From Eutreptiella sp. 'Long Island Sound 2002' (lineage: Eukaryota; Euglenozoa; Euglenophyceae; Eutreptiales; Eutreptiaceae): a DNA stretch of 64,000 nt. The notes beneath the pieces are model-generated. The model did no database searches and was not told the DNA's origin. It saw only the letters and a list, made by a program, of their open reading frames with translations. The position numbers and the translations under genes were made by a program. Shown in pieces: positions 19,667 to 29,759 of the stretch. The stretch lies in the NCBI GenBank assembly GCA_964036045.1, contig OZ038379.1:122149706-122213705 (forward strand). The letters run 5' to 3'. Numbering within the stretch: the first letter of the stretch is position 1; every line of letters begins with the position of its first letter.

Positions 19667-22434
19667 CGGTTGAACGCATCTTCGGCCTCGGGGGTCCAGG
19701 CAAGCTTCTTCTTGCTCCCCTTCCGGCCATTAAACTTACCCACATGCAGCATCTTGTGCAGTGGCCCCGACAGTTCTGCATACATCCAGACATAGCCGGA
19801 ATAGTAAGTGCAGAACCCCATGAAGGATCGGGGTTCGCTGATGGTCTGGGGCTTCTCCCAGTGGTGCAGGGACGCCAGCTTCCCAGGCATGGGGCGACGT
19901 TGCCCGTGACCAACCACTTGACCCGCAAACTCCACTTCCTTCACGAAGAGTGACGCTTTGGTAGGCTTGCACACCATGTTGTGCTTGTCCAGCTCGTTGA
20001 GCACCCGGCGCAGATCCTTCTCATGCGCTTCGATGAGCTCGTCCTCTGTCATGTCTTCCGTGCCGGACCCGATGATGATGTCATCCACACAGGGATCAGC
20101 ACAGTCCCGGACAGGACCGAGTAGGTCCTCCATCCCGCGCTGGAAAGCGGCGTTGCCATTCTTGGCGCCCATAGGCACCACTCTCCACTGCATGGGCCCC
20201 AGCGGCGTCGACATCGCTGTGCAGGGCCTGGAGTCCGGGTGTAGCGGCATCTGGTGATAGCAGTGTTTCAGGTCTAACACCGTGAAAATCCGCTTTTTTT
20301 GTTGTTTTTGGAGGATGGTGTCGATCAGAGGAAGCGAGTACGAGTCGTGCTCGGTTTGCTCGTTCAAACCTCTGTAATCAACCACCAACCTCCACTCGCC
20401 CTTCTCCTTCTTGGGCACGATAAAGGCTCGGCTGGCCCACTCACTGTCGGAGGGTTTGATCCAGCCCCGCTCAATAAACTCGGCCAACAACTTCTTCATG
20501 GCCTCGGCCCGATCGCCCTGAAGTTGGTACTCCCGATAACGATAGATCTTGGGGTTCGGCTTCGGCCTGATCCTCGCTGTGCCAAACCTCCCACAATCTG
20601 GAGGGTTCTTGTTGGCGACGCCACTGAATAGCCGGGGATAGGCATTTATCAGCCTCTCCTTCAGCTCGGCGACCTTCGGGTTCTCCTGGGCCTCTTCAGC
20701 CGCTTGCTTCGGTATCGATACAACTGACCGCACTGCGGTATAGGCCTCTTCCGGGTCCGAGTCCGACTTGTCCTCGTCCGATATGCCGTCTTCATTGTCG
20801 TGGGGAGCTCTTCCCACCGATAATATTCGGAAATTTGCGGCATCGACCTGGTTCTTGTCGCCACCGGCACCCATTCTTGTAAAATCCCACGTCGGCGGGT
20901 CCGACACAACCGGACCATCATATTGGTCCGCGATGTGATCCATGACCCTCGCCACGAACTCATCCTTCGCGTACTTACCGGTGACCAACATCCTGTCATC
21001 CCACCAATGCGGAGATGTGACCATTGCTCGCCCCTTCTTGGCTGCCACACGGTCGTGCATCCCCATCTGCATGTAGTTGACGACGTGGTCGATCTCGGCG
21101 TGGGACAGGACGTCAATGCCATCCATTGGTTGATCCGTCCCCTCCTTGGGCTCAAACATGACACGCATGGGCACCGCCTCAACCCTACGGATGAATGTCT
21201 CATCACCCGTGGGCTGGGCTTGCGCCCCATCCACCAGGAGAGCCTTGGTACCCCATGCTTGACCCGGGGAGGGCATTGATAAACCCTTGGCGTCGATGAA
21301 CAACTCCTCCTCTGGCCCGAATGACATCTCGTTCAGGGTGATGAATTCCAGCGTCGACTTGAGACCTTCCAGCGGACATGGGCTGGATCCTATGCCGGTT
21401 AGGACCAGGATCCCCTTCGCCCTATCCGCGACGATCTTCTCCACCGTACGTCTGGTATTTTCCAGGGAGCCATACCAATACATGGGCCCCCACTCCTTCA
21501 AACCCCAATGCCTGTGCCAGGCTGAGTCTCCTCGATGCCAATGCCTCCTACACTTCCTCAACAGTGGGGCATCCCGGGAAGCGAAGACGTCCGTCTCGGG
21601 CGCTTCGGCTCCCAGCGTCTGGATCATCCTGGCATACACCTGCGGCGCCATTCCATACTCCGTGAGCTGAACTTCGCGGTCTCCTCTGGACTTGACACCC
21701 ACGGCTTGCACCGCTTGGAGGATCTGATCCTCTTCCTCAGCATTCCATTCGGATGATCCGCATGCATAGTCCGTGGACAGCCATGTAAGGCATTCATTAT
21801 CCTCCCGGACCAGTGGTGCACGATGGGGAAGGGCTCCAATGGCGTTTGCCACCATGAAGTCATACCCCATGATCGTATCCCAATCTGTAATGTCGGCCAC
21901 ATAGAAGTTCCCGGATAGAGTGCTTCTCTTCGCCAAATGAGGGCGGTTCAAGCGCTCATGCTCCCAGAAATTCATACTGATAGTGGCCTCATGGGTGCCG
22001 CCACCCATAATCTCTCCATTGGCCACCTTCAAGCGTACCGGTCTACAGTTTGGCTGCAGGGATTTCTCCTTGAACAACCCTCTCCGGACCAGGCTCACCT
22101 GGGCACCCGTATCCACCAAAATATCCACCACCAACTCCTCTTGTCCGCACCGTACACGCACCTTCAAGTGCAACTGCCGCTCGTCACCCTGCGGTGTATG
22201 GACGACTCTCACTGCATGCAACTCTAGCACATCCGGGTGCATCAGGACTTCGAGGGTATGGTCACGGATGGTGTAGATCTTGGGCTGGTCCTGCCCGTCC
22301 ACGGGGCTCTCTGTGGTCGCTCCTTCCTTCTTACCACGTCCCTTGCCCACATACACTTCCCTCGGCAGGGCGCTCCAGGGGTTGGGAGTGGCAAAACTCA
22401 GTGGTTTTGGCTCTTCTGGAGCCTTCTTCGGCAC
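19663..22434 (-). CDS. pol: Element I pol: protease, Dam-like segment and reverse transcriptase (923 codons)
   Basis: Residues ~95-200 are an aspartic protease with ILVDTGAQVSLV (DTG at 108-110) and IMGYDFM. Residues ~280-375 read ETDVFASRDAP, WHRGDSAWHRHW, WGPMYWYGS and VADRAKGILVL. This pattern resembles Dam-type adenine methyltransferase domains known from DIRS-like retroelements, although the NPPF/DPPY catalytic motif is missing. RT spans about 590-840: WRLVVDYRGLNEQT, FTVLDLKHCYHQMPL, and CVDDIIIGSG at ~782, where related copies have FVDD. The frame ends at 19663 by a 1-bp deletion. The M at 22434 is the first Met; the upstream frame is gag-like, so the true junction may be a frameshift. 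Confidence 0.88.
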   Translation of the reverse strand: MPKKAPEEPKPLSFATPNPWSALPREVYVGKGRGKKEGATTESPVDGQDQPKIYTIRDHTLEVLMHPDVLELHAVRVVHTPQGDERQLHLKVRVRCGQEELVVDILVDTGAQVSLVRRGLFKEKSLQPNCRPVRLKVANGEIMGGGTHEATISMNFWEHERLNRPHLAKRSTLSGNFYVADITDWDTIMGYDFMVANAIGALPHRAPLVREDNECLTWLSTDYACGSSEWNAEEEDQILQAVQAVGVKSRGDREVQLTEYGMAPQVYARMIQTLGAEAPETDVFASRDAPLLRKCRRHWHRGDSAWHRHWGLKEWGPMYWYGSLENTRRTVEKIVADRAKGILVLTGIGSSPCPLEGLKSTLEFITLNEMSFGPEEELFIDAKGLSMPSPGQAWGTKALLVDGAQAQPTGDETFIRRVEAVPMRVMFEPKEGTDQPMDGIDVLSHAEIDHVVNYMQMGMHDRVAAKKGRAMVTSPHWWDDRMLVTGKYAKDEFVARVMDHIADQYDGPVVSDPPTWDFTRMGAGGDKNQVDAANFRILSVGRAPHDNEDGISDEDKSDSDPEEAYTAVRSVVSIPKQAAEEAQENPKVAELKERLINAYPRLFSGVANKNPPDCGRFGTARIRPKPNPKIYRYREYQLQGDRAEAMKKLLAEFIERGWIKPSDSEWASRAFIVPKKEKGEWRLVVDYRGLNEQTEHDSYSLPLIDTILQKQQKKRIFTVLDLKHCYHQMPLHPDSRPCTAMSTPLGPMQWRVVPMGAKNGNAAFQRGMEDLLGPVRDCADPCVDDIIIGSGTEDMTEDELIEAHEKDLRRVLNELDKHNMVCKPTKASLFVKEVEFAGQVVGHGQRRPMPGKLASLHHWEKPQTISEPRSFMGFCTYYSGYVWMYAELSGPLHKMLHVGKFNGRKGSKKKLAWTPEAEDAFNR

Positions 22435-22762
22435 CTGATGTGCCTTCGCTTTCTCTAGGATTCAACTGATTTTCGGAAGAGAGACCTCCGGGTTCCCACT
22501 CCCGTGGGGGGTCCTCTAGACGTGGCCTGCCGCAGCTCCCTCCTGCTGCGATCTGCTCAGACTTTGTCAACCACGTTGCTGGGCTTTGAGTTCCTCCAAC
22601 GTCCTCAACATGTCCTCAGCAACCTCCTCGATCGACCTCACGCGTCGGTCTGGGCCGGGTCCTCCACCATAGCCTTTTCCTCCGCCTTTCCCTTGGCCCT
22701 TTCCTTGGCCTTTTCCACCGTCTCCGCCCTTTGCCGTCCAATAGATTGGGGCCGCCTCGCTC

Positions 22763-23135
22763 CCCTGTCGCCATCCTGTCGCCTCCCTGTTGCCTCCCTG
22801 TCGCTTTTCTGGCACTTTTGGCCCCCTGTCGCTCCCCTGTCGCTTGCCTGTTGCTTCCCTGTCGCTCTCCTGTCGCTCTCCTGTTGCCTCCCTGTCGCTT
22901 CCCTGTCGAATTCCTGCCGCCCTCCTGTCGCTATCCTGTCGCTTCTCGTCGCTTCCTGTTGTTTCCTGTCACCATGCTACTTTTTGCCTGGCGCCTTCCT
23001 GTCGCTCTCCTGTCGCCCTCCTGTCGTTCTTTCCTGTCGCTCTCCTGTCGCTACTTCCTGTTGCCTCCCTATCGCCCTCCTGTCGCTTGCCTGTCGTCTT
23101 CCTGTTGCCCCCTCCTGTTCCCTCCTGTTCTCCTT
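22763..23135 (-). repeat. 11-bp minisatellite, cluster 1
   Basis: Repeats of CCTGTCGCYYY (+ strand) occur in nearly uninterrupted 11-bp register. Because 11 is not a multiple of 3, every reading frame on the minus strand encodes the same family of 11-residue peptides (ATGRRQEGDRK-like). The cluster lies inside the gag C-terminal region. Confidence 0.9.
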
Positions 23136-23573
23136 CTCCTCCTTCTTCACTTGCTTCCCGTGTCGCCCTGCACACACAGAACAGACAGAAAAATTCAACC
23201 ACTAATCTTATTCAAACGGAACAGACACAAAACGAAATTGAACAGTTGTAAATTGCATACCTGTACGCCATTTTCTGCATATCGGGATTGCCGGTGGGCT
23301 TAGGGATTACCGGACAGGTTGCGCGCTGCTAGCTATTCACTTAAACCATTATGTCAGAAAGCAAAGATATTTTTCTGTTGAAAGACAATGGAGTGTAGTG
23401 ATTCCAAAAAAGATTAAAATTCACCAAACGCTAAAAATCTGTCCCTGAACAAAGAAATGACATCTTAACAAGAATCCAAATAAATGTTAAACATTGGTTC
23501 TCATTGTCGTCACATACATCCACCTATATAAAAATCCATGTACTATTTTGTCTCACTTGTTGTCTTCCACAAG
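23136..23573. other. AT-rich spacer between minisatellite clusters
   Basis: This segment of unlike composition separates the two minisatellite clusters. I see no coding potential or terminal repeats; it may be an insertion or decayed intron-like sequence. Confidence 0.4.
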
Positions 23574-24024
23574 CCTGTCGCTCTCCTGTCGCACCCCTGT
23601 CGCCTTCCTGTAGCCTTCCTGTCGCCTTCCTGTCGCAAAAAAAAGCCCTGCCGCTCTCCTGTCGCTCTCCTGTTGCTCTCCTGTCGCTCTCCTGTCACTT
23701 TCTCCTGTCGCTTCCCTGTCGCTTCCCTGTCGCCGCTAGCCCTGTTGCCCTCCTGTTGTCTTCCTTTCGCTTTCCTGTTGCTTATCCTGTCGCTATGTCT
23801 TGTTTCCTGTCGCTCCCCTGTCGTCTCCCTGTCGCCACCCTGTCGCCGCCCTGTCGCCCTCCTGTCACCCTCCTGTCACAGCTCTCCTGTTGCCTTCCTG
23901 TCGCCTGCCTGTCGCTTCCTGTTGCTTTCCTGCCGCTTTCCTGCCGCTTTCCTGTCGTCCTCCTGTCGCCACCCTGTCGTCTTCCTGTCGCCACCCTGTC
24001 GCCTTCCTGTCGCTCCCTGCCGCA
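23574..24024 (-). repeat. 11-bp minisatellite, cluster 2
   Basis: The same 11-bp unit as cluster 1 (CCTGTCGCYYY) resumes after about 440 bp of unrelated AT-rich sequence. Several units have lost or gained bases (for example the A-run near 23637). There are no spacers of constant length, so it is not a CRISPR array. Confidence 0.9.
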
Positions 24025-24543
24025 TTTCACCGTCGCCTGCCTCGCGTGGCCCGAATCTAATCGGCAATTCGTTGTTCCTTGGGCTTCTTGTCGGGATGGG
24101 AGATGAAGTAGGTCTTCTTGTCATCGTCATATACCTTGCAATGCCGGTGGTCATGTGCATGGTTGTTTCCCTTGCCGTATCAGACCCAGCAACCGGTGTG
24201 CTGTGATCTGTACTCGCGGAACGAGAGCGGCGGGTTCCCGATCCTCCGCGGTTCCTTGCCGTTCTTGGTCCTTGGATCCGGCGCGGCTTCACCTGGACCT
24301 GTCCTGCCCATGCTCCTTCATATTGTGCGTTACGAACGCGAAGAAGTGGGCTTCTTCATGATCCTCTCGGCCAGTCGCGGTCCAGAGATCTTGGCCGCTT
24401 CCACTCCCTTCCTCCGCGGTGCCGACCGTGTCTCCCTTGACCTCTTGGTGTTGACGATTTTCCCGATGACCTCGATGTCCTTGGCCCTGTCGATCCTGCA
24501 CTCGGGCCTCGTTCTTGGCGTTGAGCTTCAGCTCCACCGTGAT

Positions 24544-25824
24544 TTACTTCACGATCACGTCCAGGCTCATGCAGGCGAAGATGACCTGCATCCTCAGCGG
24601 CTCTCCGCGCCTCCACTCCGCGTTGTTGAGGCGCATCAGGCTTTGCCCCATGGTGTCGGCGAATACCTCCACATAGACGGCGTTCTTTAACCCCAACATT
24701 TGGCTGGGCTCGCCAAGGTTTCGCCGGAAAACCTCCATTATTCCGGCTTGGGTGTCCTCCGATGCCATGATCCGTACGGCCACGCGCTTCTTTGCTCTCT
24801 TCTTCTCCTCATCCTCCACCCTTCTCTTCCAGTGGCCGGGATTGACGTTCTTCGGCAGGTGTCGGATTTCGCTGGCCTCATTCCAGTCCTCCACCAGCTT
24901 GAGGCTTCTTCAGTAGTTGCGGATGTACCGATTCCATTCCCGGACCCTGAATTCCCCGCGCTCGAGCGGCAGCGGAACGGACCACAAATCCTCCAACTTC
25001 TGGTTGGAGGCATCCACTCGCTCCTCGTCCTCCAGCCACTGGAGGCAGGCCTGCTCCGTCTGGATCAATTCCTCGCGGATCTGATCCCTGAGCTCCTCCT
25101 TCAGGTCCTGCGCCAGCCTGTGTGGGAATGTCCGGCATACCCACTTGTCCCTTGGCGCTCCCTTCATCTCGCCGACGACCTCCTCGGCGAAGTCCTCCCA
25201 ATCCAGGATGAAGTCATCCAGGTTGGAGGGGTTGCCATCGTAATAGGGGATTTTGATTCCCCTGAGGTCGTCAATCCTGATGGCGTCTCCGACGTAGGCA
25301 GCGACCACTTCACCGAGACGGATACCACCTGTGGCCGGGGGGTGTGAGTACACTCCCCGTACATCCCTCTCCTCCATGGAGTGCGGTCCAGTTGGGCCTG
25401 AACCCATGGGGTTCGGGATGCAGGAAGGACTTGCTCCACCGGCTGTCCATATCCCCGTAGTGGGGTCCTTCACCCACAGGTTTCCGCCTGGATGGCCTCG
25501 ACCATGTCCGTCGGCTCTTCCCATGGGTCACCCCTGCATGGTCTGGATCTCCTCTTCCGCATAAACTGCATGGGCAGTCGTAGCGATCAGTTGATTCTGG
25601 GCGGCATGGGACATCTGTACCGTTAGGCTCCTCAGGTCCGTGGTTGCGTGCTCTTCCCGCATGGACCCGACTGGTGCCGTATGCTCCCCGAGCATTATGG
25701 AATCGCTGAAAATGGGAACAAACGGCAGCGCACCCGGGTCAACACGCGGAGGCGCGTAAGCTGCCTCTGCAGGGCCGCCCATGGGTTTCTCCATGGTGCT
25801 CCTGAGGGTCTTAACCCGCTCCAC
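24544..25824 (-). pseudogene. gag: Element I gag: capsid-like core
   Basis: Three frames in series (25824-25528, 25524-24910, 24894-24544) carry DDLRGIKIPYYDGNPSNLDDFILDWEDFAEEVV, a retrotransposon gag signature (F-x-G-x...-W). Helix-rich sequence with RTFPHRLAQDLKEELRDQI and DWNEASEIRHLPKNVNPGHW follows. The stops at 25528, 24910 and 24544 are isolated, and the next segment continues the same type of sequence. Gag forms the virus-like particle that packages element RNA. Confidence 0.75.
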
Positions 25825-25895
25825 CAGCTCGGCCGTTGCCGGCCTTGCCGGGAACTCCGGACCCGAGGCGAGGGGTTGTAACTCCTCTAGCCTCT

Positions 25896-26640
25896 TCAGG
25901 CTTTTGACATGTCCTCCACCAGGTGGAGGAGGCTGTCCACCAATCGCTGCTGCTTCTGCAGGGCCATCTCCAGCTTCTCCCAGTACCGGTCCTGCTCCAC
26001 TCGCAGCTCCGCCATGTCTCTCTCCGCTTCCGACTGGTCATCCAAGATCCCTGCGATGTCCTCCTCTAGCGCGTTCTTCTGGCTGTCCAGGCGGTCGAGG
26101 TGCTGCACGATGGCGCCCATCCCCATCTTTGGGTACTTGCCGATGAGGAAGGATACGTGCTCGCAGTGGCACTCAACGTGCTTTCCACCTTATCCGGCGC
26201 ATCCCACGGTTCCCGGCGCCTCGGACTCCTCCGCCATGGGTGTGTCGCCCATGTTATCCCGCGTTGGCTCCGTGTGCCGGGCCAGAGGCGCCGTTCTGGC
26301 TCTGGTAGGCCCCTCTAACGCCTCGGCGTCATGCTCCAGGCTGGGTTCCGGGGCCGTGTGCGCCCTTGTGGGCGGTATGGCCATCTCCTCCGACTCCGAA
26401 GGGAAAGCGGTCCGATAGCCATCGGAATGCCCCTTGGAATCTGCAGCTGACCACAGCCTGACCGGGCCGGGATCCGTCTCCATCGCCCTGGCTTCCGCTG
26501 CGGGTTTCGGGGACCCGCGCTTCCGGTAACGCCGGGCTCTGCCGTTGCTGCCAGTCTCCTCCAACTCCTCCGCAGCGGAGCGGAGATTGCAAGCCTTGCG
26601 GCATTGCCTTTCACACATGGAGGCCAGGTCCTCCATGTCT
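25896..26640 (-). pseudogene. gag: Element I gag: N-terminal region with coiled coil
   Basis: The frame from about 26637 begins MEDLASMCERQCRKACNLRS and is rich in charged and Pro residues down to 26190. A second frame at 26126-25896 is a strong coiled coil (HLDRLDSQKNALEEDIAGIL, ELRVEQDRYWEKLEMALQKQ). Position just downstream of the PBS and upstream of the gag core supports gag N-terminus. Several stops separate the parts. Confidence 0.6.
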
Positions 26641-26799
26641 AGCCCATGTCCTACAAGGGCTCTCCGTCCTGAGCATCTTCGCTCTTCTCGGGCTTCCAAG
26701 TCCGGCGTCGACTCCACGGACTCCACGATCTGCACCCGGGGCGTCCTTGGGCAGGGCTCATGAGGGCCCAAGTCCCCGTTGCGGCAGTAGGGGGCAGGT

Positions 26800-26814
26800 A
26801 ATCCTCTGCTACCA
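26800..26814 (-). promoter_or_regulatory. Primer binding site of element I (initiator tRNA-Met-like)
   Basis: On the minus strand TGGTAGCAGAGGATT follows directly after the LTR end CTTCTTGA. Plant-type initiator tRNA-Met PBSs begin TGGTATCAGAGC, so 11 of the first 12 positions or nearly so agree. Element III has TGGTAGCGGAGTA at the same place. Confidence 0.75.
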
Positions 26815-27000
26815 TCAAGAAGGTCCCTACGAGGACCGGCCCCTGCTGTACCCCTTCCACCATTTCCTGTCACTCCTATGGTCTTGCTTCTCACCAGGTT
26901 CTGCATGATCTTGCCTTATCCTGCACAATTTCCCACAAAAAATAGTAAAATATGGCTCCTTCACACAAATCCTGATCCCTTGCAATAACCAACTCCCAAG
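26815..27000 (-). repeat. 5' LTR of element I, PBS-proximal piece
   Basis: It matches 14446-14635 of the 3' LTR base for base apart from scattered substitutions and stops abruptly at CAACTCCCAAG (26990-27000), where the LINE starts. The LTR resumes at 41323 after the LINE and the second copy of the target site. Confidence 0.9.
26990..27000. repeat. Target-site duplication of LINE copy 2, left copy
   Basis: CAACTCCCAAG at 26990-27000 and CAACTACCAAG at 41312-41322 (one mismatch) flank the LINE. The uninterrupted 3' LTR has a single CAACTCCCAAG followed by TACAATAG. Confidence 0.85.
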
Positions 27001-27018
27001 GTAGGTAGGTAGGTAGGT
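27001..27018 (-). repeat. (CCTA)n 3' tail of LINE copy 2
   Basis: GTAGGTAGGTAGGTAGGT on the + strand is a four- to five-unit CCTA tail on the LINE strand, directly at the target-site duplication. Microsatellite tails replace poly(A) in several LINE clades. Confidence 0.8.
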
Positions 27019-29387
27019 GCACTCGGTCATGGAGAGGCGCCCTTTGGTTCCCCCTGGCGTCGCCCCTGTGACAGACAGGAAGAGGCTCCGCGCGTGAAGA
27101 GGGGAGGCGGCTTACATCCCGCTAGACCTGACTGTTGGCTGCCAACAAAGCGGCCCCGGGCAACACCGGGAGGGCTGATTGCCGCCGGCGTGACGTGCTT
27201 GTCTCGCCGGGAGGGTGTGCACCCGTGCTTGCGCACGTCCCCTCCTTTGGGCGGAACCCTAGAGGTTCACCGGACTTCCTGGCGTATCCCGTTCCAAGGG
27301 CATGCATGCACGTTCTTGGTACTAGGGTTCCGAGGCGCCTGGGTGTTGCACGCTCCGCCTCGAGTCCCAAAGCAGCGCAGGCCTTAGGATGCAGCCTTAC
27401 CCCAGGTCTCCGGATCTCGTTTGGCCGGGTCACCTGCATGGCACGGGCTGCCTCAGTGCCCCGGCTGTGGGCACTGGGTTTCCTACTGTTGTGCGGCGTT
27501 TGTGTTTGGGTCCGGGTTGCGGTTGGGTGTGGGTTTTGTTAACCCCGCCAGTCCTGGCTGGGGTCTTGGCTTGGTGTGTTTGGGCACGGTTTGTGGTGTT
27601 GTCCCTCTTTTGCCGGCTGTTTGTGGTGTTCGTAGTTGGGCTTAGGTTTCGGCCTGGTTATGGGACGTGTGTGGCTTCGTGCGCGCTCCGCTTGTCCCCC
27701 GCCGTTTCTGGTTCCGGTGTGCGGTATGGGCGTGCGTGGTGGGCCCGGGTCTCCGCTGTGCCCCGCCCTTCTTGGCTGCGTTGTCGAGGTGTGTTTTTTG
27801 GCCTTTTTTCTTTGGTTTGGCTTTCTGGTGTCGGTTGCTGGGTGTCACTGTCCCGGGCCTTGTGGTCCCTGTCCCCCCATACCCTTTTTTTCGGGCTGGG
27901 CTGCTGGCCCTTTTTTTTTTCGTGGTGTGTGTCTGCATGATTCGGTGTCCCTTTTACCGGTGGGCCGCTGTTCCTGGCTTGGTGTTGCCGGTTTTGGCTG
28001 GGTGGTCCCCCTGTGCATCTTTGGGGGTCCTGCCTTCGGTGCCTTCTCGGTGGGGGGTTTGGCCGCCTCTTGTGGTGTTGGCGGGCGGTTTGGTGGCTGT
28101 GGCCTGTTTTCGCGCCCCCCGCCCACGCCCCCCGGTTTTTTTTGTGGGGAGGGGGGCTGCCTGTTCCTCCCTCTGCCTTCCCTGGGCTGGCGCACGCACT
28201 GGCCCGCATTCAGTACGGTCTTCCAGGCTGCTGTTGGCGGTTGCGTTCTGTTTGGCCGTGTTCCGGCCCCATGGGTCGGGTGGGCTATGTACACGTTGGG
28301 CTCGGCGCCCCTTCCTGCCGGGTTAGGTCCTGGCTCTGCCGGCTGGGCTGCTGCGCCAGGCGGCTGCGTGTGGCTCTGGGTTAGGGGGGTCGGGTTGTCC
28401 TTGTCCTTTCTCCTCTGCGGTGCTGGTTTTAACCTTCTGTGTGGTCCGCCCTCGTTGTTGCCGGGCGCGCGGTGGCCCCGTGTGTGGCCTGTGGTACCGG
28501 AGTTTGGCGTGCTGGTGCGGCCCCTTCCAGGCTGTGCGGTGGCTTGCTTCGGTTAGTCCTTCAGGTTAGGGTCAGTCGTGCCGTGCTGTGCCGCTCTGTG
28601 CCGCGTCGCGTCGCGTCGTGCTGTGGCGCGTTGCACTGTGGCACGCTGTGGTGCGGTGTGCCGTGGTCTCACGTTGTGCCGTGGCGGGTCAGTGGAGGTC
28701 AGCCTGGCCTGTGTCGTGGTGCGGAGTGCGGGCCGGAGTGTGGCTGGCTGGTGGCTGGGGGGTGCAGTTAGGTGTGGGTGTCTCGCTGGGTCCGTGCTGT
28801 GGGGGCCTGGGCGTGCCGCTTGGGCTGGTGGGTCGGGTAGGCGTCCGTGGGGTTGCCCTCCCTGGGGGCATGTGCCTTGGTCCCGTGTCTTCGGGGGGTG
28901 CCGGTCCCTAGCCCTGGTCGCTGTGGCCGTGCTTTCGTCCTCTTCTGGTGCCTGTGAGGTGGCCGTTGTCGCGGCCGGGGTCGTCGCCTGGCGGTGAGGG
29001 CGTGGTGGTGCGCCGTGCGGCGGCGTTCCCTGCGGCTTCCTCTGTGGGTGTGGCCCGTTCTCCCCGTGTAGGTGTGCCCTCCATTCCCCGTGTGGTTTCC
29101 GGTGGCTGGTGGGTTTGCGCTGGTGTGAAACGTATGGCGTCCGATGCTTGCTTCGGCGGTGCGTGTTGGGGGGTGCGCCCCCGGGAGTCATGCAACGTTC
29201 GGTGGGGACGGGGCGGCGCTGGTCCCCCCGTCGTTGTATGCCCTTCCTGGGTGTGGGTCGTGGCGTTTGCGGTGGTGCCCTTTTCCTCCGTGCCTTGGTC
29301 CCCGCTCCTCCCCTTCCTGGTTCCTGGATGGTTTCCTGCCCCCATGTGGTGTCTCTTCCGGCGCCCTGTCCTTATGGGTGCCTGCCC
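27019..29387 (-). other. LINE copy 2: 3' region downstream of the last conserved domain
   Basis: No frame is supported by conservation here. From 28285 on it is shared with LINE copy 1; below 28285 it is present only in copy 2. It is G/T-rich on the + strand with G-runs and a GTCGCGTCGCGTCG stretch near 28600, also present near 7740 in copy 1. Confidence 0.55.
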
Positions 29388-29759
29388 TCACTTGGGGCCC
29401 CTCCGTGCCCTCTTGCCTGAGTGCCCCTTGGTGTCCCTTGCCCTCCCCTTGCCCTTGTCCTTCCCCTTCCCGGTGTGGCGGTGGCGGGGTGGGGAGGGGG
29501 TGCCCATGGCCGAGGCCTGGGGCCGGGTGGCCTGGAGCCATTGGCGGAGGGCTTGGGGGGTGTAGGGGGGGCGGAGGCCCTGGACCGCATCGCGGAGGAG
29601 GGCCTCCCATGCCGCTTGCGGCATGATTTCCTTCGGGGCGGCCTCGTTGGGGTCGGCGGGGCTGCGGGTGCGCATCTCCTCGAAAGTATGCACCATGTGC
29701 AGCCCATCTTGCCTTTCCGCTCCCCCGGCCCACTTTACCCAGCGGCGGAGCTCCTGCAA
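29388..29759 (-). CDS. LINE copy 2: conserved C-terminal domain with basic tail
   Basis: This frame contains LQELRRWVKWAGGAERQDG, VHTFEEMRTRSPADPNEAA, AAWEALLRDAVQGLRPPYTP and LRQWLQATRP, then a basic GKGKDKGKGRAR/GKRARRGPK tail to the stop at 29388. It aligns without gaps to the copy 1 domain (8524-8901), with conservative replacements and an identical stop. No known family is recognised. No PD-(D/E)XK-type endonuclease motif is visible. Confidence 0.6.
   Translation of the reverse strand: MQELRRWVKWAGGAERQDGLHMVHTFEEMRTRSPADPNEAAPKEIMPQAAWEALLRDAVQGLRPPYTPQALRQWLQATRPQASAMGTPSPPRHRHTGKGKDKGKGRARDTKGHSGKRARRGPK

Larger units (their letters stand above)
22567..24290 (-). pseudogene. gag: Element I gag: C-terminal region with zinc knuckle and basic tail, interrupted by minisatellites
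   Basis: Near 24130-24200 the minus strand reads HTGCWV, a TGA, YGKGNNHAHDHRHCKVY. This is a degenerate CCHC knuckle whose second Cys is replaced by the stop. Below the minisatellites, at 22567-22740, the frame reads YWTAKGGDGGKGQGKGQGKG and RSIEEVAEDMLRTLEELKAQQ. That is a Gly/Lys-rich tail followed by an amphipathic helix, also seen as Lys/Gly-rich sequence in gag VI. Nucleocapsid sequences of this kind bind genomic RNA. Confidence 0.65.

Noticed and set aside
22763-24024. CRISPR-like array of short repeats
   Set aside because: The 11-bp units are directly adjacent, with no unique spacers of constant length, and the context is gag of a retrotransposon.
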